Shown in pieces: positions 5,527 through 14,300 of a stretch of DNA of 21,099 nucleotides. The stretch lies in IMG/VR virus record IMGVR_UViG_3300020220_000403, positions 1 to 21,099 of that record. One strand, given 5' to 3'. The position numbers were made by a program, and so were the translations under genes. The notes beneath the pieces are model-generated. The model searched no databases, was not told where the DNA came from, and saw only the letters and a program-made list of their open reading frames with translations. Position 1 is the stretch's first letter. Each line of letters begins with the position of its first letter. Source of the stretch: a virus.

Positions 5527-7638
5527 TTATCTGTTTTTAGCGATGTATGGTAGGTTAGTTTGAGGACGACAGTTATCGATCAAGACTAACATCGATTCGT
5601 CTTTTAGAAACTGTTGGCTTAGGATAAAATCATGCTCTTCCTCCCTCAACATGGTGTTAAATATTCTGATATTTGTGATCAGGATCTTGGAACTAGGTAA
5701 GGTATAGTTTTGGGTCAAGTCAAATGTCTGTTGAGTGAATGAAGAAGTATTTGCTAAGATCCTAACAAAATCGTTGTGATTGATGATGTCACTAGGGTCC
5801 TCCTTGATCTTGTATACGTAGGCGCCACACTGTAAAAACTCATTAGACATTGAGATCACCATCGCGTGCCAAGAATCGCTCACAAAGTTGGTGATAGTAT
5901 AGGTTTTTACTAAACTATTCACTATGACTGTGATCACCAGGTCTCCTTCAGGTATCCTTACTCCCTTTGAATCAAGGTTATCGTACCCATCGATAAAGCG
6001 GATTGAGTCTGACGTGCTTGGAACATTGAATAGACAAGTAAAGCTTAAGTTTTGATTCTCTGTCAGATCAAACTTGGGTTGAGCGTTGTAGATGATGGCC
6101 GTGTTTCTAATCCTAAATTGTGCGGTCGGGACGGGTCCAGTATTATCAAATAGTATGTTCTTTTGGGTCTTAAGGCTTATGTCTCGATATGCCTCAATCC
6201 GAAGGTATCGACCCTCATCGTTGGTGCCGACGTGATTTGGAATAGAATCAAACGGTCCTCTAACCCTGATATATCGAGTAGTGAGGCCGCTAACATTTTT
6301 GTCAGAGCTAATCAGACCTCCGTTTTTCCAAGTCAAGTAGAGATCGCTCTCCTGATATGCCAAGATCACTTGTGTGGCTGAGGTAGGTACGCCGTCCAGT
6401 CCAGGTAGGTTAAATACTTGCTGAGTGGTTGCGAGTACTGGCGAGTCATTCGTTAAGCTAACAGTAAGATCAGTCGGCAGTATCGCACCTAAATCATAAT
6501 AGTTTTCGATCAGCGGAGCAAAGTTATACGTATATTTCAGAGGTCGTTGAATCAGATCAGGATGTAGGGATTTTCTGGCAGAGTCAAAGGTAGTTGTGAT
6601 CTTTTTATACTGCTCTGGCATGGTCGCATCCTTAATGTCCTTTTTCACCTCATCTCCAAATAGGTTTTCTGCGCTAAGTATCACGTTATCTAGGAAAGTT
6701 CGAGTATCGTCTGTGAGTAACATGTCGATGTTTGGGTTGTACTTCTTAAGTTGCACCTTCCAAAAGGTGGGAGCCATCATGAATCCACGATGTAGGTAAG
6801 ATCCCTGGATCTCAAACATCCTGTTCAGGAGAGGAAAGTAGAGAAAATCCCGTTTACGAGGTTCAGAATTGACACCAAAGATCGATTGAAAATACTTATG
6901 ATCGATTTCCACCTCAAACGGTAACTGAAAATCGATACCGAACTCTGTGTATTTTGGAACGTTGTCCGGAAAGGCATTGTCTTTTACCATCACCTTGATA
7001 CACTTACGATCCACGTTTTTATAAAGAGTCCATTCTTTAAAAACATAGTCACCGCTGTCTGATTCCGGAAGCGTCCTAAAGTATACTACTTGGTGGCCGT
7101 ATAATTGGTTAGTAAAGAATGAGAGCTCTTGGAACATGCCGATTGCACTATCGACGTTGTATGGCCTAAAGCTAGGATCCCTATTTTGAATGATTGATGT
7201 ACACATCTCATCGCTACAGATTACCTGTGGAGCATAAACGTTAGCCACTTGAGCAGCCTGTCTAAACCTAAGCTTGACCTCATTGATCTCGATCGGAGTG
7301 GACATAAAATCAGAAGTTCCATCATCATATTCGTATTTTACTTCAAAGTAGAACTCATCATGCTCATCCAATAGAATACTCGCAGCGTCGCCAAGGTCTC
7401 CAGGTTCTACCTCATACCAAAGTGACCAGTCGAGCCTATTTCTAGAATACCTAAACTTTCTGCTTAAGTCATTTAGGTCCAATGTGTTTGGTACATCGAT
7501 CACTAGGTCTTCAATAAAATCGGTGAACTCTATTATTCCTGACACAGGTTCAGTTGTAGAAAATATCCTAAAGTTCTTGCTAAAGGTCAAAGAATTATTT
7601 TGAGGATCTATTAATAGCTTGACGGTGGTCTTAACCAT
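5527..7638 (-). CDS. Large virion structural protein with LamG-like C-terminal domain
   Basis: 703 residues. The N-terminal third is beta-rich with acidic loops, for example SRNRLDWSLWYEVEPGD and EFYFEVKYEYDDGTSDFM, resembling immunoglobulin or fibronectin-type folds. A central part (about 270-390) contains PLLNRMFEIQGSYLHRGF, MAPTFWKVQLKKYNP and a helical segment SAENLFGDEVKKDIKDA. From about residue 510 to 695 the pattern is a concanavalin/LamG-like beta sandwich: NLSFTCLFNVPS, SDSWHAMVISMS, and the typical closing ITNIRIFNTMLREEEHDFIL. Such domains bind carbohydrate or other virion proteins. I infer a baseplate or tail-associated protein. A specific T4 counterpart cannot be assigned. It is the first minus-strand gene after the divergent spacer and probably starts its own transcript. 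Confidence 0.65.
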   Translation of the reverse strand: MVKTTVKLLIDPQNNSLTFSKNFRIFSTTEPVSGIIEFTDFIEDLVIDVPNTLDLNDLSRKFRYSRNRLDWSLWYEVEPGDLGDAASILLDEHDEFYFEVKYEYDDGTSDFMSTPIEINEVKLRFRQAAQVANVYAPQVICSDEMCTSIIQNRDPSFRPYNVDSAIGMFQELSFFTNQLYGHQVVYFRTLPESDSGDYVFKEWTLYKNVDRKCIKVMVKDNAFPDNVPKYTEFGIDFQLPFEVEIDHKYFQSIFGVNSEPRKRDFLYFPLLNRMFEIQGSYLHRGFMMAPTFWKVQLKKYNPNIDMLLTDDTRTFLDNVILSAENLFGDEVKKDIKDATMPEQYKKITTTFDSARKSLHPDLIQRPLKYTYNFAPLIENYYDLGAILPTDLTVSLTNDSPVLATTQQVFNLPGLDGVPTSATQVILAYQESDLYLTWKNGGLISSDKNVSGLTTRYIRVRGPFDSIPNHVGTNDEGRYLRIEAYRDISLKTQKNILFDNTGPVPTAQFRIRNTAIIYNAQPKFDLTENQNLSFTCLFNVPSTSDSIRFIDGYDNLDSKGVRIPEGDLVITVIVNSLVKTYTITNFVSDSWHAMVISMSNEFLQCGAYVYKIKEDPSDIINHNDFVRILANTSSFTQQTFDLTQNYTLPSSKILITNIRIFNTMLREEEHDFILSQQFLKDESMLVLIDNCRPQTNLPYIAKNR

Positions 7639-7730
7639 TGTGGGTAGCGTGTTTAGTTTATTTATTTTAATTTTTTACTTAAACTAGTATTGGATTTTGA
7701 GTAAAAATAAATAATAAAAAGAGAAGAGCC
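7639..7730. promoter_or_regulatory. Divergent intergenic spacer with paired AATAAATA elements, likely bidirectional promoter region
   Basis: This 92-base AT-rich spacer is the longest non-coding stretch and the only divergent gene junction. AATAAATA occurs on the plus strand at 7706-7713, 17 bases before the TTG start, and on the minus strand at 7659-7666, 20 bases before the ATG at 7638. Each differs at one base from the T4-type late promoter TATAAATA. Their placement is roughly mirror-symmetric. In AT-rich DNA such matches also arise by chance, so the promoter call rests on position and gene orientation. Confidence 0.42.
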
Positions 7731-8531
7731 TTGAAAAAAAAACAGATCTTGGACCCACTATGGCTGACGAAAGGATCGTACTTGGATCCTGAGTACTTTA
7801 ACTATGTGCTGCTTGCGGCAGGCCAAAGGTATCGTCATGACATCGAGGAAGGAAACCTAGAACACTTTTATGAGCTCTTTTTCCACAGCTTAAACCTAAA
7901 TACCTTGGCATTAGAGGGTAACTTGCGAGATTTTAAGATGCACCCGGCCCTGAAGGGAGAACGAATCAAACAGATCACGGCTGAACTTAAACAAGTATTC
8001 ACCAAAAAGGCTGAGATTGTTGAGATCTTTAGAAACGCAAATTACGTTTTCTTGAATCTTATCCTAGATTACATGGACATACAGCTAGATGTGATGGACA
8101 ACGTTGATTTCTTTTACATGAATGAAATGATTCATGAGCAGTCTGAAATCTTCATAGTAATCAACCAGATCGGAAGTAAAAAGTATTCTATCTGGAAGTT
8201 AACCATGGATCGTAAAAAGGACTTGGGTTACTCCCTTAAGAAGATAAAGACAATAACTATCCAAGAAGTAAAAGAAAAAGCTCTTAGAGAGGCACTAGAT
8301 AGGCTTCAGGATCCTGAATTAGAGAAGATGAAGGAACATAAGAATATTTGCTTTGCTGTCTTAGAGGGACCTCCTGAAAAGATGGTAGCCAATGTGCTTA
8401 AAGACACTATTCTCCTAAACAAAGGAATCGCTAAGGGTATTAAATTTGAGCCCACCATCATTAATGAGATGCACGGATTACTGGTCTCAGAGAGACTCAT
8501 GCCGTTTACCCTAAACCAGTGGATCTATTAA
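7731..8531 (+). CDS. Unknown phage protein, the only plus-strand gene
   Basis: 266 residues, starting at TTG. No ATG or GTG occurs between the upstream in-frame stop and this codon, and GAGAAGAG a few bases before it is a reasonable ribosome site. The protein is mainly helical and soluble with no signal peptide or membrane segment. It includes LDPEYFNYVLLAAGQRYRHD (about 18-37), a YVFLNLILDYMDIQLDVMDN segment, a probable beta strand SEIFIVINQIGSKKYSIWKL, a helix-rich KEKALREALDRLQDPELEKM, and an end MPFTLNQWIY. I do not recognise a family. Position among tail and baseplate genes suggests an assembly factor or minor structural protein, but opposite orientation could equally mean different timing of expression. 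Its stop overlaps the stop of the convergent 106-residue gene, sharing TTAA at 8528-8531. Confidence 0.75.
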   Translation: MKKKQILDPLWLTKGSYLDPEYFNYVLLAAGQRYRHDIEEGNLEHFYELFFHSLNLNTLALEGNLRDFKMHPALKGERIKQITAELKQVFTKKAEIVEIFRNANYVFLNLILDYMDIQLDVMDNVDFFYMNEMIHEQSEIFIVINQIGSKKYSIWKLTMDRKKDLGYSLKKIKTITIQEVKEKALREALDRLQDPELEKMKEHKNICFAVLEGPPEKMVANVLKDTILLNKGIAKGIKFEPTIINEMHGLLVSERLMPFTLNQWIY

Positions 8532-8848
8532 ATATCGTCCTCTACCGATAGCTCAGACTCGATAAGTTTGGCTTTTACTTTAGAATAAGCGAAAGCAAAA
8601 ATTGAGCTTTCGGTAAACTCTTCAAATTCAGGTGAACCCGTCTCAATCGGAAAAAATATGCTAGCGAAGAGTTTTCTACACAATACAGTAAGGTTAGGAT
8701 CAAGATCTCTAGCTTCTCTATCTAGGTAGTTATTTAGTTTTACTGAGATTCCCTTACCTCTTTTAAAATCGACAGATTCGATATTTACATAGATTTCGTT
8801 AGACGGTCCAGCGTCTGTGTAAAGTTCAGTAGTGATTGTTAGTCCCAT
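8528..8848 (-). CDS. Small protein of unknown function, probably tail-associated
   Basis: 106 residues, mainly beta strand in the first half (GLTITTELYTDAG, EIYVNIESVDFKRGKGISVK) and helical in the second (PNLTVLCRKLFASIFF, and a FAYSKVKAKLIESEL segment) with an acidic end. No known family is recognised. It follows the tail fibre gene by 16 bases and shares its direction, so it may be a fibre-associated or attachment protein, or an assembly partner. That role is from context only. The leader reads TATAAAAATAAAAATTATAA before ATG with no Shine-Dalgarno sequence. The stop codon overlaps that of the opposing plus-strand gene. Confidence 0.65.
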   Translation of the reverse strand: MGLTITTELYTDAGPSNEIYVNIESVDFKRGKGISVKLNNYLDREARDLDPNLTVLCRKLFASIFFPIETGSPEFEEFTESSIFAFAYSKVKAKLIESELSVEDDI

Positions 8849-8864
8849 TTTATAATTTTTATTT

Positions 8865-11378
8865 TTATATGAATTCAGTTAGCGTAAAATTAAAACATAT
8901 CATAGTTTGAGTATCCCATGAAAGAGCATCGACATTAGTGAATAGTATTGTGCTTGAAGTTGAACCTAAGATAACCCAAGAAACTACACCAAATCGTTCT
9001 GTAAGTCCAGGATAAGTACCGCCTTCTCGTAATTGTACTTGCATCGAACTTGTACTCACATTAATTGAAGGATGATTTAGAGCAAGCTGCGCTCTAGTAT
9101 AAGGAGGCCCACTGCCAGAAGATCCACTAAAAGCATAACTTACTGAAAAGCCAGTAGGTAACGTATCCAAATCAATAAAGTATGCTCCTAAATGAATGTT
9201 ATGATTGAATCCGAATCTAATAAGTCCATGCCAAACGTTTTTAACGTATTGTGTGCTTGCATTATCGTCATTGATTGAGACGGAACCGTTAAACCTAGAC
9301 GCACCTTCTGCGTAGTTATCAGTTGCACCAACTACATGATAACCATACGTTTTTCCTCCAGCCGGGCGAGCTGTTCCCATTGTGATTTTAGAACCATATG
9401 AAGCATTAGGATGGAGTAAGCCGGTCGTATTTACATTAATTAGCTGACCAACAAGATCACTAGATGGTGAACTTGTTGAATTTACTTGTATGCTGGTTAC
9501 GCTACCGTAAGTTATGCCTTGAGCATTAGCAAGAGGTTGCTCAATTGTTGTCTGGGTACCTCGAATTTCAGTAGTAGCATTCGGTAAATAATCAGTGATC
9601 TCTATTTGATTACCTCTAATTGTTCCTCCACTTCCCGAACTTAAATCTGGTGCAAGTTGAAAATAATTACCAAATACTTGTCTACTTGATCCAAGAAAAT
9701 CCGAAGAACTATCTAGCTGTATCCTATTTCCATAGAAATTTCCATTATGTGATATGTTGGTAGCTAAAGTTAAATCTAAATCTATTCCTGTAAAATTTCC
9801 ATTGATAGTTGATGTGCCAGTAAAAGAGGTTGAGCTTCCTTTAAAACTGCTCATGGTATTAGTTCCAGTAAACTGAAGGTTATTACCTGTAAAAAGACTC
9901 ATCTTATTCGTTCCAGAAAATGCACTACTTTGTAAAACAACAGCTGGTGTGTGCGCTGAAAAAAGATCATTGATTGTGGTGGCATTGACTGCAAGAAAAC
10001 CAATGGATCCAAAAGAAAGATTATCAAGCTGAGAAAGAGAAACTATTTTTAGTGCAGCAGAGCCAGTTTCGTAAATGTGATGAGTTGTATTAGCATCTGG
10101 TGTAGCTATCCCTATTCCTACTTTACCCTCAACGATCAGTCCATTTGCTGGAGCAGTCAGGTCCTCAAATCCTGAACCGATTGCTAGCCCGTCTACTACG
10201 TTAGCATCACCATTGATGAATGCTCCTTTATTAAGAAGAATCACACCGTCTACGCCAGAGTTTGAATCTAACATAAGATGATTCTTGCCGCTAAGCTTAG
10301 CGTTTAAGCTTGAATAGTCTAGAGCCAAACCTAGAGTCGCATTGATAGATGAATTAGTAGTCGAAACATGAATACCGTCGGCTACGATATGCGTGTGAGC
10401 TGGACTACGCTCGACAATGGCGTCAGCCGATGCTAACACTACCGATAACTCTTCTCTTATTGGAGACATGCCCTCATTATTCCACTTAGGAAATAGGAAC
10501 TCAAACGCTCCATTCTGATCGATGTCTAAAATAGATTGGCTCTCAGTATAGGATAGAGAAAATCTTGCAGTATTGATCCATGAATTGGTCGCCGGTAAAT
10601 ACGGAGGTAATATCGGATCGATATATTGTTTGTAAAACTTTACCTTTAGGTTATGTTTAAGGTCGCTGTATTTAATGGTACCGATCGGAATCACGTCGTT
10701 GTCCATATAGAGAGAACCGAGTTCAAGATGATATCGACCGGTCTGTGCCTTTCCTGAAAGCTGAGTATCTTCGTGTGCAGGAACAATGGATAATAAAGAA
10801 TTGTACTGAGATTGACCTAAGGTCGGATAAAGCAGATCCGCTTCATCAAAATTATTTAAGAACAATATATTATTTAACGAAGTATTTGCCGCTCCTCTAG
10901 TAGTATCGACTAGCGAGTTATCACGTTTATCAAATAGGATAAACTTATTAACGGCAGTTGAACCAGGATTCTGGGTAGTAGTGACTGTCTCAAATGGAAC
11001 GGACGATAAGCTAGTAAGATATGCGTTTACGATGGCTGCAATGCTTACGACTTGTGTCCAAATACTGGTTCCATCATCGTATTTCCACACTTGAAAGACG
11101 TTGGACGTCTGATCAAGATAGAGATCGCCATCGATCAATCCGGTAAAAGTAAGAGTGTTTGGATCTCCAGAATCAACCCACCAAGTAGCTCCACGATCTC
11201 CTTGCGGACCGAGCAGTCCGACTGGTCCGGCTGGACCCTGTGGGCCAGTTAGTCCGATTGGGCCAGGCGAACCTACTCCAAGCTCAAGTAATTTATTATA
11301 ATTGAAGTTTAACTTATCAACTAGTATTTCTTGAGGGTCTGATGAAAATATTTCCTTTAGGTTTATTCTAATTGGCAT
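8865..11378 (-). CDS. Tail fibre with collagen-like segment and beta-repeat stalk
   Basis: 837 residues. The N-terminus (RINLKEIFSSDPQEILVDKL, then NFNYNKLLELG) is a likely virion attachment segment. Nine G-x-y triplets (residues 36-62, closed by Gly63) form a short collagen-like triple-helix element. A domain with LIDGDLYLDQTSNVFQVWKY (about 81-100) follows, the common spacer after phage collagen repeats. KVGIGIATPDANTTHHIY (near 415) is typical of trimeric fibres. Residues 484-679 are eleven degenerate repeats of 15-20 residues ending in aromatic/hydrophobic-x-Gly or similar, probably a beta-solenoid stalk. The last 160 residues include GATDNYAEGASRFNGSVSIN and a Ser-rich tip that likely contacts the host. 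No self-cleaving S74 chaperone signature is seen at the C-terminus. The start lies one base from the previous stop. Confidence 0.82.
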   Translation of the reverse strand: MPIRINLKEIFSSDPQEILVDKLNFNYNKLLELGVGSPGPIGLTGPQGPAGPVGLLGPQGDRGATWWVDSGDPNTLTFTGLIDGDLYLDQTSNVFQVWKYDDGTSIWTQVVSIAAIVNAYLTSLSSVPFETVTTTQNPGSTAVNKFILFDKRDNSLVDTTRGAANTSLNNILFLNNFDEADLLYPTLGQSQYNSLLSIVPAHEDTQLSGKAQTGRYHLELGSLYMDNDVIPIGTIKYSDLKHNLKVKFYKQYIDPILPPYLPATNSWINTARFSLSYTESQSILDIDQNGAFEFLFPKWNNEGMSPIREELSVVLASADAIVERSPAHTHIVADGIHVSTTNSSINATLGLALDYSSLNAKLSGKNHLMLDSNSGVDGVILLNKGAFINGDANVVDGLAIGSGFEDLTAPANGLIVEGKVGIGIATPDANTTHHIYETGSAALKIVSLSQLDNLSFGSIGFLAVNATTINDLFSAHTPAVVLQSSAFSGTNKMSLFTGNNLQFTGTNTMSSFKGSSTSFTGTSTINGNFTGIDLDLTLATNISHNGNFYGNRIQLDSSSDFLGSSRQVFGNYFQLAPDLSSGSGGTIRGNQIEITDYLPNATTEIRGTQTTIEQPLANAQGITYGSVTSIQVNSTSSPSSDLVGQLINVNTTGLLHPNASYGSKITMGTARPAGGKTYGYHVVGATDNYAEGASRFNGSVSINDDNASTQYVKNVWHGLIRFGFNHNIHLGAYFIDLDTLPTGFSVSYAFSGSSGSGPPYTRAQLALNHPSINVSTSSMQVQLREGGTYPGLTERFGVVSWVILGSTSSTILFTNVDALSWDTQTMICFNFTLTEFI
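9342..9929 (-). repeat. Eleven degenerate 15-20-residue tandem repeats in the tail fibre
   Basis: Within the fibre, residues 484-679 divide without gaps into eleven units of 15, 16, 17, 19, 20, 19, 18, 18, 19, 18 and 17 residues. Most units end in a hydrophobic or aromatic residue, one variable residue, then Gly (LFTG, SFKG, NFYG, TIRG, ITYG, KTYG). Most begin with a polar pair followed by alternating hydrophobic residues (NNLQF, NRIQL, NQIEI, SVTSI). This is the period of one turn of a beta-solenoid. The DNA repeats are too diverged to be recent copies. Confidence 0.6.
11190..11273 (-). repeat. Collagen-like G-x-y triplet run in the tail fibre
   Basis: Nine uninterrupted G-x-y triplets occupy fibre residues 36-62, followed by Gly63. 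Several triplets carry Pro in the x position (GPI, GPQ, GPA, GPV). Collagen-like runs in phage fibres support trimerisation. At nine triplets this one is short and probably acts as a register or linker element between the attachment segment and the stalk. Confidence 0.85.
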
Positions 11379-11379
11379 A

Positions 11380-14300
11380 TTAGATGAATTTAATTTTTAT
11401 CTTTGGACTTATCGATAGACCTGAACCCGGTTTCTTTAAGAAACTAAATTGAAGTATCAACTTATCTTTTTTATTTATTTGCAATGACTTTAGTATCTCG
11501 TATCCTTGAGTAAAGCGTTTCTTGTCGTCTAGGAACACGAATTCTATTGCATTGGGATTTGAACTAGCTTGTTGATTGGTTGCAACCAGTGAGGCGTCTT
11601 CCTTTGCATACAAGGCATTTATATCAATATCATACAACTTTAAGATATTAAGTTTTATGTATTCTCTGACGTATGAAGAAACATTTATGTCAGGATCTGA
11701 TATGTTGGTAAAATTACCGATGTATTGGTTTGAGTTTATCAAGTACTCATTGAATTTTTCAGCGATGCCGTCTTCGATCAGGAATCGAGTAAGCACGTTA
11801 TTTACGTTAATGATTCCTTCAACCGCGGTCGGAGTCTCCTTCGCAACGATCTCAACTTTAGAAACGTCGACTGATTTGAACTCTACTGAAGGATCTATGA
11901 ATTGAATCTTAAAATCATTAAGTTCTATGATCTCAGGCAGAGTGATCAATTTAGCTAAGAATGAATCGTCCTCCTCTATTCGTAGTGCTCCAGAAACCGG
12001 CGAGTACTGCTCTTTGTTTGAATATCGATAATGAAAGCCCCAGTCCCAGTTTCCTCTAAGTAAGAAATAATCTGCTTGACCAATTGCTACTTCGCTGATT
12101 TTAGGATAGATCGGTAAGTATGATTCGTCTGATTCTAGCACTAGGACTTGAGTGTCTGCAACCTTGATATGATTGAAGTTTTGGATAGTCAATAGATTTG
12201 AGATATCTGAATTTATCTTAGTGTTACTTAATGAAAGGTCATTGATTAGATTCTTTTTAAATTTATAGTTTGATTTATACACTGAGTAGTTTCGAATGAT
12301 TGGCTCGTATTCTCCTTTGTATCGATTTAATTCGTATTTTACAGGAAGATTTGCGACTTCATAGTCAGTGCCGATTTCTTCCTGACCAGAAAACTGAATA
12401 GGAATGCTTGTTGTATAATTGGTGATCAGCTGATTTTGCTTTTCAATTGAGCTTAAGTCTAGAATTTCTAGATAAAAATTAGGATCAGTATTAAGTACTG
12501 AAGTACCGGTTTGATCAAGAGAATACGATGAGTATTCTATGATAATATCTAGAGAATTAACGTATTGTTTAAACTTAGCAAAGGATATTTTTTCAAATAA
12601 CTTTTCAAAGTAGCCTTCTCCACCAGTTAAAACTTTAAATACAAAGTTTTGATTGATGAATGCGGATGTGCTAGTTGGTAAAATTCCATATATAGTTAAG
12701 GAGGGTAGAACAAGCCCTACGTTATAATTGATTCCATCATAGTGGACAAACTTTTCTAAAGAATAGTCAATTGGATTAATTAACGGAACAGTCGGCACGA
12801 ACCCAACAAACCCACACATAAAAAGATCAAAATTAGTGCTAAGGTCCTTCATAAAAACTAGGGTCGAGCTCTTAGGATTGATGATGTCATCAGTAAGAGA
12901 ACCTAAATAATTTGGAGTATTTAGATTGGGCAGGGCCTTTATCGTGTAATCTGAACCGTTAAATCCAGTAGAACTAAAGTTGAGCTTGGTTCCCATCTTA
13001 ACGTTTGAAAAGGAATCAAGTACAGTGTTGTATTTTTTATTCTTTAGAGAATAGAGTAGGGTGTGAGTTAGGTTAGATACTTGACCGAATTGAATTCGAT
13101 AATCTCCGTTAATGCTATCATAATATTCGGTTAGAAAAGGAGTCAATGCAACAAAGTTTGATGGACTTACTTGAGTGGTGCCAGATAAGGTGGAATCCAG
13201 CCAATAGCCGTCTATTTCAGAAAGGTTTCCTATGTAAACTTCAATGATGACTACGATAAATCGATAATCAGTGTGTTCGATCACTCGATATCTAATTGGC
13301 GGTTCATCATTAGAATTAATGTCCTCCATTATCGGCTTTAAGATACAGCTAAATCGGTATCCCTCAAATCGAGTAGTTATTTCCTTGGCCACAGGCTTAC
13401 CGTCCGACCCTAGGACATCTGGATCAGTCACGTCCTTAAACGTTAGTTTAAATCCTTTGAAAAAAGCCTCGTATTGATCAGCTGAATTCTTGTACACCTG
13501 AGCATATCTAAATTGAGTGTCAGCAACTTCTTTTCCAGTAGCAGAAGTTGGAGTATAGGTAAAATAATTGATGAAATAGTCTGGATCAGAAAGAAGGGCT
13601 ACTTCATCTAATGGAGTCTCAAAGTAATTTGTGTTTTGAGCTATTAAAGTCTCATCGTTAGTATAGTTAAATTCGCTCTCAATATAGAACCATTCATGGG
13701 TAAAATTAATTGGATTTTGAGATCGATCAATATGATCTGGTGAAAAGTTATTTCTACCAAAGATCAATTCAGTATTTAAACGATATGGATTATCTCTAGA
13801 ATCTCGACCGTTCTTGATTCCCCATTTAGTAATATATGGAATGATTTTGGATCTTAGCGCAAAGTCCAAGCTCTCATTTTCTTTATAATAATCATATTCC
13901 GTTTCAGTAAGACCGTTTAAGTATTTTGTTCTTAGTTCATACTCGTTACTTGTATCTTGAGATACTACTTTACTTGGGTCTTTTAAGATAGAAAAACCCT
14001 CAAAACCTTTAAGCTCTTTGTTTGCATCATTGATTGGAATGGCTGAGCTTGTAGTAGAAGGATCGAATGTTACAAGCGGTGAGCCACTCACTGTTGAATA
14101 GTGAGTAGTAGTAGAAACGCTAAAACTGGATCCGGCTAAATATGTGGTTCCTTCAGTTAAGATTGATCCATTATACACGATATAATCTATTCCTGGTTCA
14201 AGTATCGTCTTGCCTTCTGGAATAAAATAATGCTGATAAAGATCAATGTTTGGAAAGTTTGTATAAGTACTTGAATAAAAATCAAGATCAAGATCCTTAA

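Noticed and set aside
8520-8560. Transcription terminator between the convergent genes
   Set aside because: Only a weak TATCG/CGATA pairing with an 8-base loop is present, with no following T run in either direction.
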